Shown here piece after piece: positions 1-8,086 of a DNA stretch of 64,000 nucleotides. A program made the translations under genes and the position numbers. Each line of letters starts with the position of its first letter. Within the stretch, counting starts at the first letter, position 1. This DNA is from Paenibacillus sp. XY044 (lineage in GTDB: Bacteria; Bacillota; Bacilli; Paenibacillales; Paenibacillaceae), in assembly GCF_002257645.1 (NCBI RefSeq), contig NZ_NQMO01000004.1:518878-582877 (forward strand). The letters are read 5' to 3'. The notes beneath the pieces are model-generated. The model had not been told where the DNA came from. It saw only the letters and a list, made by a program, of their open reading frames with translations, and searched no databases.

Positions 1-9
1 GGTTTTAAT

Positions 10-21
10 CTGACTGGTCAG
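10..21. promoter_or_regulatory. Short palindrome, possible TetR-type operator
   Basis: CTGAC-TG-GTCAG is a perfect 5-bp inverted repeat around a 2-bp centre. TetR-family repressors often bind palindromes of this style, and the site lies between the window edge and the first gene. It may serve a gene lying outside the window. The assignment to a regulator class is inference. Confidence 0.3.
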
Positions 22-124
22 TTCAAAAACAACATAACATGCTGGGAAAATTTAGTCAACTGATCTCTTCACGGATGAAGGGGGCGTCCGATTTTAACGG
101 TATGAGATGGAATGAAACATGATA

Positions 125-133
125 TGTTATACT
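125..133 (+). promoter_or_regulatory. Extended -10 promoter candidate
   Basis: TGTTATACT is an extended -10 (TGn plus TATACT, one mismatch to TATAAT). It lies about 20 bp before the ribosome binding site of the first gene. No convincing -35 hexamer is seen 16-18 bp upstream, which is tolerable for extended -10 promoters. Confidence 0.35.
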
Positions 134-162
134 GAGCATAAATTCAATTTAGGAGTGATCTT

Positions 163-474
163 CTGAGAAAACACAAGCCCATGTCGTTTGACGATCTGCT
201 GTTGGAATTGAAAGGCCAAAAATCGGCGCAGGATGATACCGGCCGCATTGCCCTTGACAAGCTTTTAAACGACTCGTTTATGCGTAAGTATTCGGCGTTT
301 GCCAGCTTTCAGGCTTTTTTGGAGAAGGGTAATTTTCAGGCGGAAACCCATGAGGATATGAATAAGATTCAGGGTGAGCTGCTGGACCGGCACGTCTCCA
401 GGGAGACGGACTTTAACGATTGGAAATCGATGCTGGACCAAGCGAATGCGGATTATGCCGCGAATAACAGGTAG
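163..474 (+). CDS. Small conserved hypothetical protein, probable CTG start
   Basis: An acidic soluble protein of about 103 residues with no signal peptide, membrane segment or recognised catalytic motif. It is largely helical in composition, starts Met-Arg-Lys-His-Lys-Pro if the CTG is used, and ends in a polar Ala/Asn-rich tail. The first ATG is at 181, but the only good Shine-Dalgarno (AGGAGTGA, 151-158) is about 25 nt from it. The in-frame CTG at 163 sits 7 nt after AGGAG, so I place the start there. The gene has its own terminator and is monocistronic. Function unknown; I recognise no named family. Confidence 0.7.
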   Translation: MRKHKPMSFDDLLLELKGQKSAQDDTGRIALDKLLNDSFMRKYSAFASFQAFLEKGNFQAETHEDMNKIQGELLDRHVSRETDFNDWKSMLDQANADYAANNR

Positions 475-507
475 CCTATCTTGCGATTCGCGTGGATAGA
501 TCAAGGA

Positions 508-540
508 GAGGACCGAGCTTTGCGCTTGCTCCTCTTTTTT
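508..540 (+). terminator. Rho-independent terminator
   Basis: GAGGA (508-512) pairs with TCCTC (530-534), with an inner GAGC/GCTT helix, followed by six T residues (535-540). It ends the transcript of the small gene just upstream. Confidence 0.65.
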
Positions 541-660
541 GTGGTCGTTCATCGTTATTCATCATCATCAACTTAACTCTTTCTTAAGGATTGTCTTTAA
601 CTTCTCTTTCGTTTTCGCTCCTATACTGGGCTTATCGTTACAAGAGGAGGAATTCAATTC

Positions 661-2166
661 ATGATGGAGTGTAAAGAAAAGCGGCGGTCCGTGGCTCCCC
701 TTTCCCGGAAAATCATGCTCGTGCTGCTTATGACTGCCGTTTTTACAGGAGCTTATACCCGTTTGGCATCAGCAGACCCTAAGCTTGAGGCGAGCCGTGA
801 GGATCAGATCGACCGGTTCATCGAGACCCGCATGCATCAGAACCGGATTCCCGGATTGTCTGTTGCGATCGTACATGATAGCGAAGTCGTTTATGCCAAA
901 GGGTACGGTCAAACGGGAGGCGGGGCAGCCGTTACGCCGGACACGCCGTTTCCGGTCGCGTCCCTGAGCAAGTCGATCACGGCGCTGGCGGTCATGCAGC
1001 TGGTTGAAGCCGGGAAAATCCGGCTGGATGACAAGGCGGCGGACATTCTCCCGTCCTTCGTGATGGAGGATCCAAGGGGGAAGGAAATTACGGTGCGGCA
1101 GCTGCTGAACCAGACGAGTGGTCTGGCCGACAACGTCTTTCCGGAAATGGCTTTTTCCACGCAGCCGGCCTCGCTCGGCGAATCGATCGCCCGGTTGAAG
1201 AAGGTCAAGCTCGCCAGTGACCCAGGACAGGCGTTTCATTACCACAATACCAATTATCAGCTGCTCGCACTGATCGTGGAGACGGTGAGCAAGGAGCATT
1301 TTCCGGACTATTTGCAGGAGCATATCTTTGCTCCGCTGCACATGGATCGTTCCACGGACGCTGCATTGACCGGTTCCTTCAAAGAACCGGGGCACATGCT
1401 GCTTTATGGACAGCCGATAGCCTTCAAAGAACCGGATTGGTTCGTTGAGGGAGCAGCGGGTAATGTCTCGACGGCAAATGATATGGCGCGGTGGCTGATG
1501 CTGCAGCTGGGCGAGGGAACTAACGGGGGAGCCCACCTTCTCAGTCCGGAGGGCATCGCGACGATGCGCAAGGTTCCCGCCGGCGTGGACAGCCGTTACG
1601 GCATGGGATGGACGGTGGACGGTGCAAGGGTGAGCCATAACGGTATTTTGTGGACGTATCAGGCGGATCAGCTGCTGATGCCGGAGAGCGGGTACGGAAT
1701 CGTGATCCTGTTTGGCAGCGGGCTGAATGCGCTGGTCAACTACGGAGCCTTTGCTTCAGGAATTGCCGACATTTTGAACGGGGAGGAGCCGCCGAAGTCA
1801 GCGATTTCCGTAGGAATGATTGAAGCGGGAATCGCACTTGTGACCCTGCTGACGATCCTGCTGTGGGTGCGGGGATTCTTTTTCCGCTGGGAGCGGTGGC
1901 AACAAAAGGCCCGGAAGCGCCGCATTTGGCTGACCTCGCTGCGGATGCTCGTCACCTTGATCCCGCTTGCGCTCTTCATCAGCCTGCCGCAGATTCTGAC
2001 GTTTGTTGGGGGTGGCAGAGTGCTGAAATGGGAGCAAATTTTCCTGCTGATGCCGAGTATCGTGATTTGGCTGGCGCTGCTGTCGGCGTTTGGCGCGATC
2101 GGCTTCGTCCGCAAGGCCTTCTGCATATATACGATATTACGGGGAGACCAAAAAGCCCAGGCCTGA
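661..2166 (+). CDS. Membrane-anchored serine hydrolase, beta-lactamase class C / PBP4*-like
   Basis: A 501-residue protein of the beta-lactamase/transpeptidase-like superfamily. A basic N terminus and one hydrophobic segment (about residues 18-38) act as signal or anchor. The hydrolase domain follows (about 48-360) with the SxxK nucleophile motif (Ser-Leu-Ser-Lys in VASLSKS), a Tyr-x-Asn motif in HYHNTNY, and His-x-Gly (SHNG) in place of KTG. The last 120 residues add about three to four membrane helices. This layout, hydrolase outside and helices at the C terminus, is common in Bacillota esterase/D-aminopeptidase-like members. The true substrate (peptidoglycan peptide or ester) cannot be read from sequence, and a resistance beta-lactamase is unlikely. 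Ribosome binding site GAGGAGG precedes tandem ATGs at 661/664. The gene is monocistronic and ends in a terminator shared with the convergent regulator gene. Confidence 0.85.
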   Translation: MMECKEKRRSVAPLSRKIMLVLLMTAVFTGAYTRLASADPKLEASREDQIDRFIETRMHQNRIPGLSVAIVHDSEVVYAKGYGQTGGGAAVTPDTPFPVASLSKSITALAVMQLVEAGKIRLDDKAADILPSFVMEDPRGKEITVRQLLNQTSGLADNVFPEMAFSTQPASLGESIARLKKVKLASDPGQAFHYHNTNYQLLALIVETVSKEHFPDYLQEHIFAPLHMDRSTDAALTGSFKEPGHMLLYGQPIAFKEPDWFVEGAAGNVSTANDMARWLMLQLGEGTNGGAHLLSPEGIATMRKVPAGVDSRYGMGWTVDGARVSHNGILWTYQADQLLMPESGYGIVILFGSGLNALVNYGAFASGIADILNGEEPPKSAISVGMIEAGIALVTLLTILLWVRGFFFRWERWQQKARKRRIWLTSLRMLVTLIPLALFISLPQILTFVGGGRVLKWEQIFLLMPSIVIWLALLSAFGAIGFVRKAFCIYTILRGDQKAQA

Positions 2167-2186
2167 TTCAGTGCCTGAGCTTTTTT
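2150..2186. terminator. Bidirectional terminator between convergent genes
   Basis: AAAAAGC-cCAGGC pairs with GCCTG-a-GCTTTTTT, overlapping the stop codon of the serine hydrolase. A T tract is present on both strands, so it can end both the plus-strand hydrolase and the minus-strand HxlR-type gene. Confidence 0.7.
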
Positions 2187-2215
2187 CTTGTGACAGTTCC
2201 GTAGCTGCGGGCTGC

Positions 2216-2560
2216 TTAAGTCCAGCGGGCCGCCCACAGCTTCATTTCGTGACAAATGACATGCAGGTCCTGTCCCTTGGGCGTGAGCGAGTACTCCACC
2301 GTCACCGGTACGGTAGGGAACACTTCCCGCTCCAGCACACCCTGTTCCTCCAAATGGCGCAGCGTACTGGTCAAGGCGCGGGGGCTCACGCTTGGAATCC
2401 GGCGCTGCAGCTCACCGAAGCGAAGAGTGCCGCAGAACAGCTCGCGGATGACGAGAAAGGCCCACTTTCCGCCCAGCACATCCAGTGTTCTCTCAATGTT
2501 GCATTCGATATGTTCCGGGTTTTTCGGAATGTAACTGCTCGCTTTTTTGACTGTTTCCAT
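2216..2560 (-). CDS. HxlR (DUF24) family transcriptional regulator
   Basis: A 114-residue winged-helix protein that is almost entirely the HxlR domain. Diagnostic segments are the Cys near residue 20 in HIECNIERTLDVLGGKW, the recognition-helix region around RRIPSVSPRALTSTLRHLEEQG, and the wing YSLTPKGQDL. Family members often sense electrophiles or thiol oxidation through the N-terminal Cys, and Cys20 is present here. A good ribosome binding site (AAGGAGGAGA) precedes the ATG at 2560. The gene is divergent from an aldo-keto reductase, and the shared 146-bp spacer contains two palindromes. By analogy with YodB- or HypR-type regulators it probably controls that reductase in response to reactive carbonyls or quinones; this target is inferred from position. 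Confidence 0.9.
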   Translation of the reverse strand: METVKKASSYIPKNPEHIECNIERTLDVLGGKWAFLVIRELFCGTLRFGELQRRIPSVSPRALTSTLRHLEEQGVLEREVFPTVPVTVEYSLTPKGQDLHVICHEMKLWAARWT

Positions 2561-2588
2561 AGACTCTCCTCCTTATATGTATATAACT

Positions 2589-2641
2589 ATACTCTATATA
2601 GTATCTACCCTTGATATAATTAAGTGAAAAACATTTCACTT
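2589..2641. promoter_or_regulatory. Two palindromes in the HxlR/reductase divergent spacer
   Basis: Palindrome 1: ATACT (2589-2593) and AGTAT (2600-2604), resembling the AT-rich operators of DUF24 regulators. Palindrome 2: AAGTGAAA (2622-2629) and TTTCACTT (2634-2641), an 8-bp perfect repeat with a 4-bp centre. They flank the reductase -10 box, as expected for repressor sites. Which one the HxlR protein binds is not known. Confidence 0.5.
2612..2620 (+). promoter_or_regulatory. Extended -10 promoter of the aldo-keto reductase
   Basis: TGATATAAT is a consensus extended -10 with a perfect TATAAT (2615-2620). It lies about 87 bp before the reductase start and between the two palindromes. Confidence 0.55.
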
Positions 2642-2706
2642 CTTTAAATCATATATGAACTTTTATAGAATGAAAAGGGTAACAGGACTACAAGGAGGTA
2701 GATGGA

Positions 2707-3645
2707 ATGAAATACCGGAGACTGGGAAGAAGCGGACTTAAAGTCAGCGAGATCAGCTTGGGAAGCTGGCTTACATATGGCGGTTACGTGGAACGCGAAA
2801 ATGCGGTGAATTCGATCAAAACGGCGTACGATTTGGGCATCAACTTTTTCGATACGGCCAATGTATATGAAAAAGGCGCGGCGGAAGAGCTGGTCGGCAA
2901 AGCGCTGAAAGAGTACCCGCGCGAATCCTACGTGCTGGCGACCAAGGCATTCTGGCCGATGGGCGAAGGCCCGAATGACCGCGGCTTGTCGCGCAAGCAT
3001 ATTACGGAACAGGCGAATGCCAGCCTGAAGCGTCTCGGACATGACTATGTGGACATTTTTTACTGCCACCGCCATGACCCGGAAACGCCGCTGGAAGAAA
3101 CGCTGCGCGCGATCGACGACCTCGTCCGCCACGGCAAGGTGCTGTACGTCGGTGTGAGCGAATGGCAGGCATCGCAGATCGCCGAAGCGATTGGCGTGGC
3201 CGACCGTTATCTGCTGGACCGCATCGTGGTCAACCAGCCGATTTACAACATGTTCGAGCGCTACATCGAGAAGGAAGTCATGCCGCTCAGCGAACGCGTA
3301 GGGATTGGACAAGTGGTGTTCTCCCCACTGGCCCAAGGCCTGCTGACAGGCAAATACACTTCGGCTTCCGACATCCCGCAGGACAGCCGCGCGGCGAAGC
3401 TCGATTGGATGCGCAAAGGGATCACTGAAGAAAAAATCGCCAAAGTGCAGCAGCTTGAAGGCATCGCCAAAGAGCTCGGCATTTCCGTTGGCAACCTGGC
3501 CCTTGCGTGGATTCTGCGCAAAGACAACGTGGCCAGCGCGCTGGTCGGCGCAAGCCGTCCGGAGCAGGTGACGGAGAATGCCAAAGCTTCGGGTATTGTC
3601 CTTAGCGAAGACGTTCAGGGGCGGATCGAAGACATTCTGAAATAA
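2707..3645 (+). CDS. Aldo/keto reductase (Kv-beta/YghZ-like subgroup)
   Basis: A 312-residue NADPH-dependent TIM-barrel oxidoreductase of normal family length. The catalytic tetrad is visible: Asp49 and Tyr54 (FDTANVYEKG), Lys80 (LATKAFW) and His121 (FYCHRHD). The N-terminal LGRSGLKVSEISLGSW and C-terminal LVGASRPEQVTENAKA (cofactor 2'-phosphate loop) are typical of the branch containing potassium-channel beta subunits and bacterial methylglyoxal or aldehyde reductases. Ribosome binding site AAGGAGG lies 8 nt before the ATG. It is divergent from the HxlR regulator, suggesting induction by toxic aldehydes or quinones. The next gene follows by 57 bp and may be cotranscribed. Confidence 0.9.
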   Translation: MKYRRLGRSGLKVSEISLGSWLTYGGYVERENAVNSIKTAYDLGINFFDTANVYEKGAAEELVGKALKEYPRESYVLATKAFWPMGEGPNDRGLSRKHITEQANASLKRLGHDYVDIFYCHRHDPETPLEETLRAIDDLVRHGKVLYVGVSEWQASQIAEAIGVADRYLLDRIVVNQPIYNMFERYIEKEVMPLSERVGIGQVVFSPLAQGLLTGKYTSASDIPQDSRAAKLDWMRKGITEEKIAKVQQLEGIAKELGISVGNLALAWILRKDNVASALVGASRPEQVTENAKASGIVLSEDVQGRIEDILK

Positions 3646-3702
3646 TCGGACCGGCCAAGGGTTCGGCTAGGTTTGAACCGAAGCGAAGAGGAGGCGTTGC
3701 CT

Positions 3703-4557
3703 GTGGCCAAAGTCGTCATTACAGGCGGAAGCGGCATGCTTGGACAGTGGGTCGTGCGTCATTTTATCGAGCAGGGGTATGAGGTGCTGAACGTGGACTT
3801 CCGGCGTCCCGACGAGAACCTGTGCCCTACGCTGATCGCGAATCTAGAGGATTTGGGTGAGACCTACGGCGCGCTGGCCGGGGCTGATGCCGTCGTTCAT
3901 TTGGCGGCGATCCCGGCGGCGCATATCCGCACGCCGGAAATTACCTTCCGGAACAACGTCATGTCGACGTACAACGTGCTGGAGGCGGCCACAGGTCTTG
4001 GAATCCGCAAAGCGGTGATCGCGTCCAGCGAATCGTCCTACGGCATCGTATTTGCAGTCAGTCCCTTAAGCCCGCAATACGTGCCCGTGGACGAGGAGCA
4101 TCCGCAGCTGCCCGAGGACAGCTACGGCCTGTCCAAGGTAGTCAACGAAATGACCGCCGACATGTTCCACCGGCGTACCGGCATGCAGGTCGTCTCCATT
4201 CGCCTCGGGAATGTCATTCCTCCGGAATGGTATGAGCGTTTTCCATCGTTTATGGACAAGCCCGAAGAACGGGACCGCATTCTGTGGAGCTACATCGACA
4301 CCCGCGACGCCGCTGCGGCCATCCGGCTGGCCGTCGAGGCGGACGGGCTCGGTGCGGTGGCCCTCAACGTGGCCGCCGACGACTCCAGCATGGCGGTTCC
4401 GAGCCGCGAACTGCTGGCCGCCAGGTATTCCGGCGTGACGGATATCCGCGCGCCGCTGACGGGTCATGAGACCCTGCTCAGCAACGAGAAGGCGAAGCGC
4501 CTGCTCGGCTGGCAGCCGCAGCACCGCTGGCGCGATGAGGTTGCGAAGCCCCGCTAG
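3703..4557 (+). CDS. NAD-dependent epimerase/dehydratase (extended SDR)
   Basis: About 284 residues. The Rossmann nucleotide-binding motif TGGSGMLG lies at residues 6-13, and the extended-SDR catalytic Tyr and Lys are seen in DSYGLSKVVNE. The middle and C-terminal segments (RLGNVIPP, SYIDTRDAAAAIRLAVE, KRLLGWQP) match NAD-dependent nucleotide-sugar epimerases, so the substrate is probably a nucleotide sugar or another polyol, not defined further. I chose GTG at 3703 because GAGGAGG (3688-3694) lies 8 nt upstream and the Rossmann strand then starts at residue 3. A longer TTG form from 3673 would lack a ribosome binding site. It follows the aldo-keto reductase on the same strand and ends at a strong terminator. 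Confidence 0.85.
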   Translation: MAKVVITGGSGMLGQWVVRHFIEQGYEVLNVDFRRPDENLCPTLIANLEDLGETYGALAGADAVVHLAAIPAAHIRTPEITFRNNVMSTYNVLEAATGLGIRKAVIASSESSYGIVFAVSPLSPQYVPVDEEHPQLPEDSYGLSKVVNEMTADMFHRRTGMQVVSIRLGNVIPPEWYERFPSFMDKPEERDRILWSYIDTRDAAAAIRLAVEADGLGAVALNVAADDSSMAVPSRELLAARYSGVTDIRAPLTGHETLLSNEKAKRLLGWQPQHRWRDEVAKPR

Positions 4558-4616
4558 ACGCAACCGGGACCGCGGGAGCGGCATGATCATTTAAAGAGAG
4601 ACTCCAATACAAACTC

Positions 4617-4659
4617 AAACAAAGAAGACTCCGGTATAGTTCCGGAGTCTTCTTTGTTT
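4617..4659. terminator. Strong bidirectional terminator
   Basis: An 18-bp perfect stem (4617-4634 with 4642-4659), 7-nt loop, flanked by AAAC on one side and GTTT on the other. It separates the convergent epimerase (plus) and YcgQ-like gene (minus). Confidence 0.85.
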
Positions 4660-4678
4660 TCTGGACGGGAATCTCCTG

Positions 4679-5620
4679 CTATTTTCCGTTGGCAGCGTCC
4701 TTCTGCAGCTCTTTCCAGGCGGCCACCGAGTCGGCGCTCGTATAAATGTAAGGGGTCTGGGGCTGGGAGATCGGCGTGATCTGCGTGGCTTCGATCTCGA
4801 TCAGGTCTTTGCCCCCTTGGGACACCATCTTCAGTTTGCCCTGCACCTTGACCCAGGAATCGGCCGGCAGGGTCAGCTTCTGCTGCGGATCGACCATAAT
4901 GCCGAACGGGGTGGCGTCCGCCGTGCAGCACTGCACCAGAAAACGGCTGACCGCAAAAGGACCGCTAGTCCCGTCGGTTTGGTCGCGGTAGACGAAGCCG
5001 GATACGGCGATTTCCTTGCCCGCAAACTGCTCCTTGAACATTTCGATCGCCCCGAACGTCTCGGAGTAAATCGCCGGGTAGACCGGGATGACGGGCTGGG
5101 CGTACAGCAGTTTGGCGAGCTCGGCGAATTCCTTGGCATACGGATCGGAGGTTTCGAAGGTGACGGTCTTATCAGGCTCTGTGGCAGCGCTGGTAATTGA
5201 ATTTTTCGGTTCCGGGACCCTGCTAGAGGTGGCCTTCTCCGGCTCCATCGCCGAATAAGAAAGGGATATGCCCTTTTTGGCGGCGGCGATGCTGCCGAGC
5301 GCTTTGTCCGGAAGGAGAAACCCGAGCAGCAGCGGGAGAACGAACAGGCCGTACAGCCCGGTGCTTTTCAAGAAACCGGCGGGCAGCCGGTGATTGCAGT
5401 TGCACAGCACCTGGCTGCGTCCGAGCAGCGCCTGGACCACAAGGCTGAGCGCCATCAGGCCAAGCGGAACCGGGCACAGCCGGATCCATTTTGCCAGGGC
5501 AGGCGCGACATAATAATGCAGCGCGTCCTGCTGCATCAGGTGCAAAATATAGAGGGCGAAAGCCGCCAGCACGGCTGCCCGGAACAGATAATGCAGCCGG
5601 ATGCTGCGGGAATCGTTCAC
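4679..5620 (-). CDS. TIGR03943/UPF0703 membrane protein, YcgQ-like
   Basis: A 313-residue membrane protein of the DUF1980 family. The N terminus has three hydrophobic segments (about residues 10-30, 40-62 and 85-105), followed by a linker rich in Ser/Thr/Glu and a soluble C-terminal domain. That domain contains FAVSRFLVQCCTADATPFG and a proposed OB-like region. The family nearly always travels with a UPF0718 permease, as here (104 bp downstream of it), and the pair is thought to form a metal-linked transport unit; the biochemical role is not established. Start is GTG at 5620, with GGAGG 9 nt upstream. It is the last gene of the putative zinc-responsive operon. Confidence 0.85.
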   Translation of the reverse strand: MNDSRSIRLHYLFRAAVLAAFALYILHLMQQDALHYYVAPALAKWIRLCPVPLGLMALSLVVQALLGRSQVLCNCNHRLPAGFLKSTGLYGLFVLPLLLGFLLPDKALGSIAAAKKGISLSYSAMEPEKATSSRVPEPKNSITSAATEPDKTVTFETSDPYAKEFAELAKLLYAQPVIPVYPAIYSETFGAIEMFKEQFAGKEIAVSGFVYRDQTDGTSGPFAVSRFLVQCCTADATPFGIMVDPQQKLTLPADSWVKVQGKLKMVSQGGKDLIEIEATQITPISQPQTPYIYTSADSVAAWKELQKDAANGK

Positions 5621-5724
5621 TTGGCACTACCTCCAGTTGGATAGGATGGACCCTCTGATCATGCCCGGGCGTTCCCTTGCATGAGCGTTCATAGCCAGGC
5701 CGACAGTTACAACCAGCAGAAAGT

Positions 5725-6717
5725 CTACAGCCAGGCCGATATTAGAACAGAGCCGACGAAGACGCAGGCCGCGATCAGGAAGAACAGATAGAGGGCGAAC
5801 TTTGTTTTGAACAGCGCCATCAGCATCATGGCGTTTTTGAAATCAAGCATCGGGCCCAGCACCATGAACGCGATCAGCGAACCGGCGGGGAAGGTGTGCA
5901 GGAAGGTGGAAGCGACAAAAGCGTCCGACGTGGAGCAGAGTGAGAGCGCAAAGGCGAGTCCCATCATGAACAAATACGAGCCCAGCGGATGGCCGCCGAT
6001 GGCGGAGAGGCTCTCCCGGACCATAAACGTCTGAATGGCCGACGTCAGCAGGCAGCCGATGATCAAATATTTGCCCATGTCGAAAAACTCGTCCGACGTA
6101 TGGACGAATACCGAAGCCAGCCGGCCGCCCCGGGCGGCATGAAGATGGGAATCCCCGCCGGTTTCCCGCTCCATCGACCATCTCACAGGGGATTTCTTTA
6201 CCGTGACATAGACGATGAGCCCGATCAGGAAAGCGACGGCGAAGGCCAGTCCCATCCGGGCGTAAGCGAGATCCGGATGACTGCGGAACGCCATGAAGGT
6301 GGCTCCGTAGACGACCGGATTGATGATCGGTCCGGATAAAATGAACACAATCGCGACATACACGGGCATGCCCTTATGGATGAGCCGGCGGACGAGCGGG
6401 ATCATGCCGCACTCGCACACCGGGAAGATCACGCCGAGCAGGCAGGCGAACAGGATCGCCGGGACAGGCTTCTTCGGAATCCAGCGCGACAGGACCTCGT
6501 CCGGCACAAATACCTGCAGCAGCGAAGAGAGAAGCGCCCCGGCCAGCACGAACGGCAGCGCCTCCAGCAGAATGCCGACAAAGCTGGTTTTGAACGTATC
6601 CATATAGACGTTATCCAGCATCTCGATGCGCTCCGGCAGCCACAGGACGAGAAGGATGATTAGAAAGGCGGCGGGAAGAAGCAGAGGGACGATTTTAAAA
6701 GGGGAGAGGGTGGTCAT
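5725..6717 (-). CDS. UPF0718 family permease, YcgR-like
   Basis: A 330-residue polytopic membrane protein with about eight predicted helices. It has the family hallmark FPVCECGMIPLVRRL near residue 100, with two Cys flanking a Glu, and a second half ending in CSTSDAFVAS. The central loop is His-containing and cytosolic. Relatives (ArsP/YraQ/YcgR) move metalloid or metal species; the substrate is not proven. AAGGAG precedes the ATG at 6717. It sits between the GTPase and the YcgQ-like gene, with 35-bp and 104-bp gaps, so the three are very likely one transcript. The operator upstream suggests a role in zinc homeostasis. Confidence 0.85.
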   Translation of the reverse strand: MTTLSPFKIVPLLLPAAFLIILLVLWLPERIEMLDNVYMDTFKTSFVGILLEALPFVLAGALLSSLLQVFVPDEVLSRWIPKKPVPAILFACLLGVIFPVCECGMIPLVRRLIHKGMPVYVAIVFILSGPIINPVVYGATFMAFRSHPDLAYARMGLAFAVAFLIGLIVYVTVKKSPVRWSMERETGGDSHLHAARGGRLASVFVHTSDEFFDMGKYLIIGCLLTSAIQTFMVRESLSAIGGHPLGSYLFMMGLAFALSLCSTSDAFVASTFLHTFPAGSLIAFMVLGPMLDFKNAMMLMALFKTKFALYLFFLIAACVFVGSVLISAWL

Positions 6718-6752
6718 GGCGGATCAGCTCCTTCCACAGAAATGATGAAGAG

Positions 6753-7784
6753 TTAATGAAACAGTTCGGACCAGCGCTCCTTCAGCCGTGCCTCGCTCAA
6801 ATTCAGGCCGATCATGACGAGATACGGTGCGCCAGGGTAGCGGGAGGCTTCCCAGTACGTACGCGTCCCGGCATATTGGACGAGCTGGACCGTTTCATGG
6901 CGGGAGAGTGCCACATGCCCTTTGGCGCGGAGAAGCGCGTCCCCGCAATCGAGGAAGAACGCCTCCAGCCGCTCCCTGGACAGGGAAGCCGGACTTTGTT
7001 CCGCCGGTGGAAAAGTCAGCGTGACGGTGCTGACTTTGGAAAAAGAGGCCGTCTCCTCATGCGGTTCGTGTCCGCTGTGACTGTGACCACCATGTCCGTC
7101 ATGCGCATGGGCCGCTGCCGGGGTCCCTGCTCCGTGTCCGTCATGGGCAGCCGCCTTGGATTCGCGGCGGCGGTGAACCCCGTCCAGCAGGCTGGACAGG
7201 TCAATCCGGCTATATTCTGTGTATACGATCGCAGCTTCGGGATTATGCTTGCGGATCATGTTTTCGATTTTGCCGATCGTGCCGGGGGCGGCCAGGTCCT
7301 GCTTGTTGACCGCGACCAGATCGGCACTTTCGATCTGCTTGCGCAGCGTGCGGACCAGCTCCTTATCAGCGGAGAAGCGGCTGTTGAACTCCAGCACGTT
7401 CTCTGCATCGAGCATCGTCACCGTATAATGATGCCGTACACGGCCGGCTAGCTCCGGCTCCTGAAGGGTGCGGCGGATTTCATCCGGATCGGCGACGCCG
7501 GTGAGCTCGATAACGATGACGTCGGGCGACCGCTCCAGCAGGGTGAAGAGGCCCTGCGGCAGCTCGCTTTTCCGGCTGCAGCAGACGCATCCGTCCAGCA
7601 GCTTCTGCACCTGAACTCCTGCCTGTTCCTCCAGAATCGTTCCGTCCACATCCCGTTTGCCCAGCTCATTCATCAAGATGCCGGGGGTCAGCCCCCGGGC
7701 CGAGCACTCCTTGAGCACGGAAAGCAGCAGCGTCGTTTTGCCGCTCCCCAAAAATCCGCTTAATATGATGACTGGCGTTTCCAT
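6753..7784 (-). CDS. COG0523 G3E-family GTPase metallochaperone (YciC/ZagA/CobW-like)
   Basis: About 343 residues with Walker A GFLGSGKT (10-17), the zinc-binding CxCC motif (Cys66-Val-Cys-Cys69), a His-rich metal-binding stretch (about residues 215-245, repeated His-Asp-Gly-His units) and the C-terminal CobW_C domain. Such GTPases allocate zinc to client enzymes under limitation. I start at ATG 7784, where AAAGGAG lies upstream. An in-frame ATG at 7868 would lie at or above the likely transcription start. The Zur-like site upstream strengthens the zinc assignment over cobalt or nitrile-hydratase activators. First gene of the minus-strand operon with the permease and YcgQ-like genes. Confidence 0.9.
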   Translation of the reverse strand: METPVIILSGFLGSGKTTLLLSVLKECSARGLTPGILMNELGKRDVDGTILEEQAGVQVQKLLDGCVCCSRKSELPQGLFTLLERSPDVIVIELTGVADPDEIRRTLQEPELAGRVRHHYTVTMLDAENVLEFNSRFSADKELVRTLRKQIESADLVAVNKQDLAAPGTIGKIENMIRKHNPEAAIVYTEYSRIDLSSLLDGVHRRRESKAAAHDGHGAGTPAAAHAHDGHGGHSHSGHEPHEETASFSKVSTVTLTFPPAEQSPASLSRERLEAFFLDCGDALLRAKGHVALSRHETVQLVQYAGTRTYWEASRYPGAPYLVMIGLNLSEARLKERWSELFH

Positions 7785-7866
7785 ACGCGATCCATCTCCT
7801 TTATCCCGCGAAGTTGTATAAAGAGGCTCAGGAACACAGCCTGTACCAAGCCATATCATTTTCCTC

Positions 7867-7892
7867 ATTCTATCTATACGTAAAGATTACGA
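7867..7892 (-). promoter_or_regulatory. Zur box with overlapping promoter of the GTPase operon
   Basis: On the plus strand 7878-7892 reads ACGTAAAGATTACGA, matching the Bacillus Zur core TCGTAATnATTACGA at 12 of 14 defined positions, and the match continues into GATTT. On the minus strand TAGAAT (7867-7872) is a -10 candidate just downstream, so bound Zur would cover the -35/-10 spacer. Zur repression is known for yciC-type genes; applying it here is inference. Confidence 0.65.
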
Positions 7893-8086
7893 TTTAATGA
7901 CTGGGAATGCCGAAACCGGCAGGACGCTGATAGATTCAGAACCGCGGCGTTTGATGCCATTTGCGGGAAACCTGCTGAGGGGAAATCTGGAAAAGAATGC
8001 TATAGATCCATTCATATCCGGACCGAAGTCGTTTATGATAGGTTTATGTGAGCAACCAGGGATTTCCGGAGGAGGAAAGGGTAGGC

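Noticed and set aside
661..2166. Antibiotic-resistance beta-lactamase
   Set aside because: The C-terminal membrane helices and the His-x-Gly motif fit the broader PBP4*-like esterase/peptidase group; no resistance claim can be supported.
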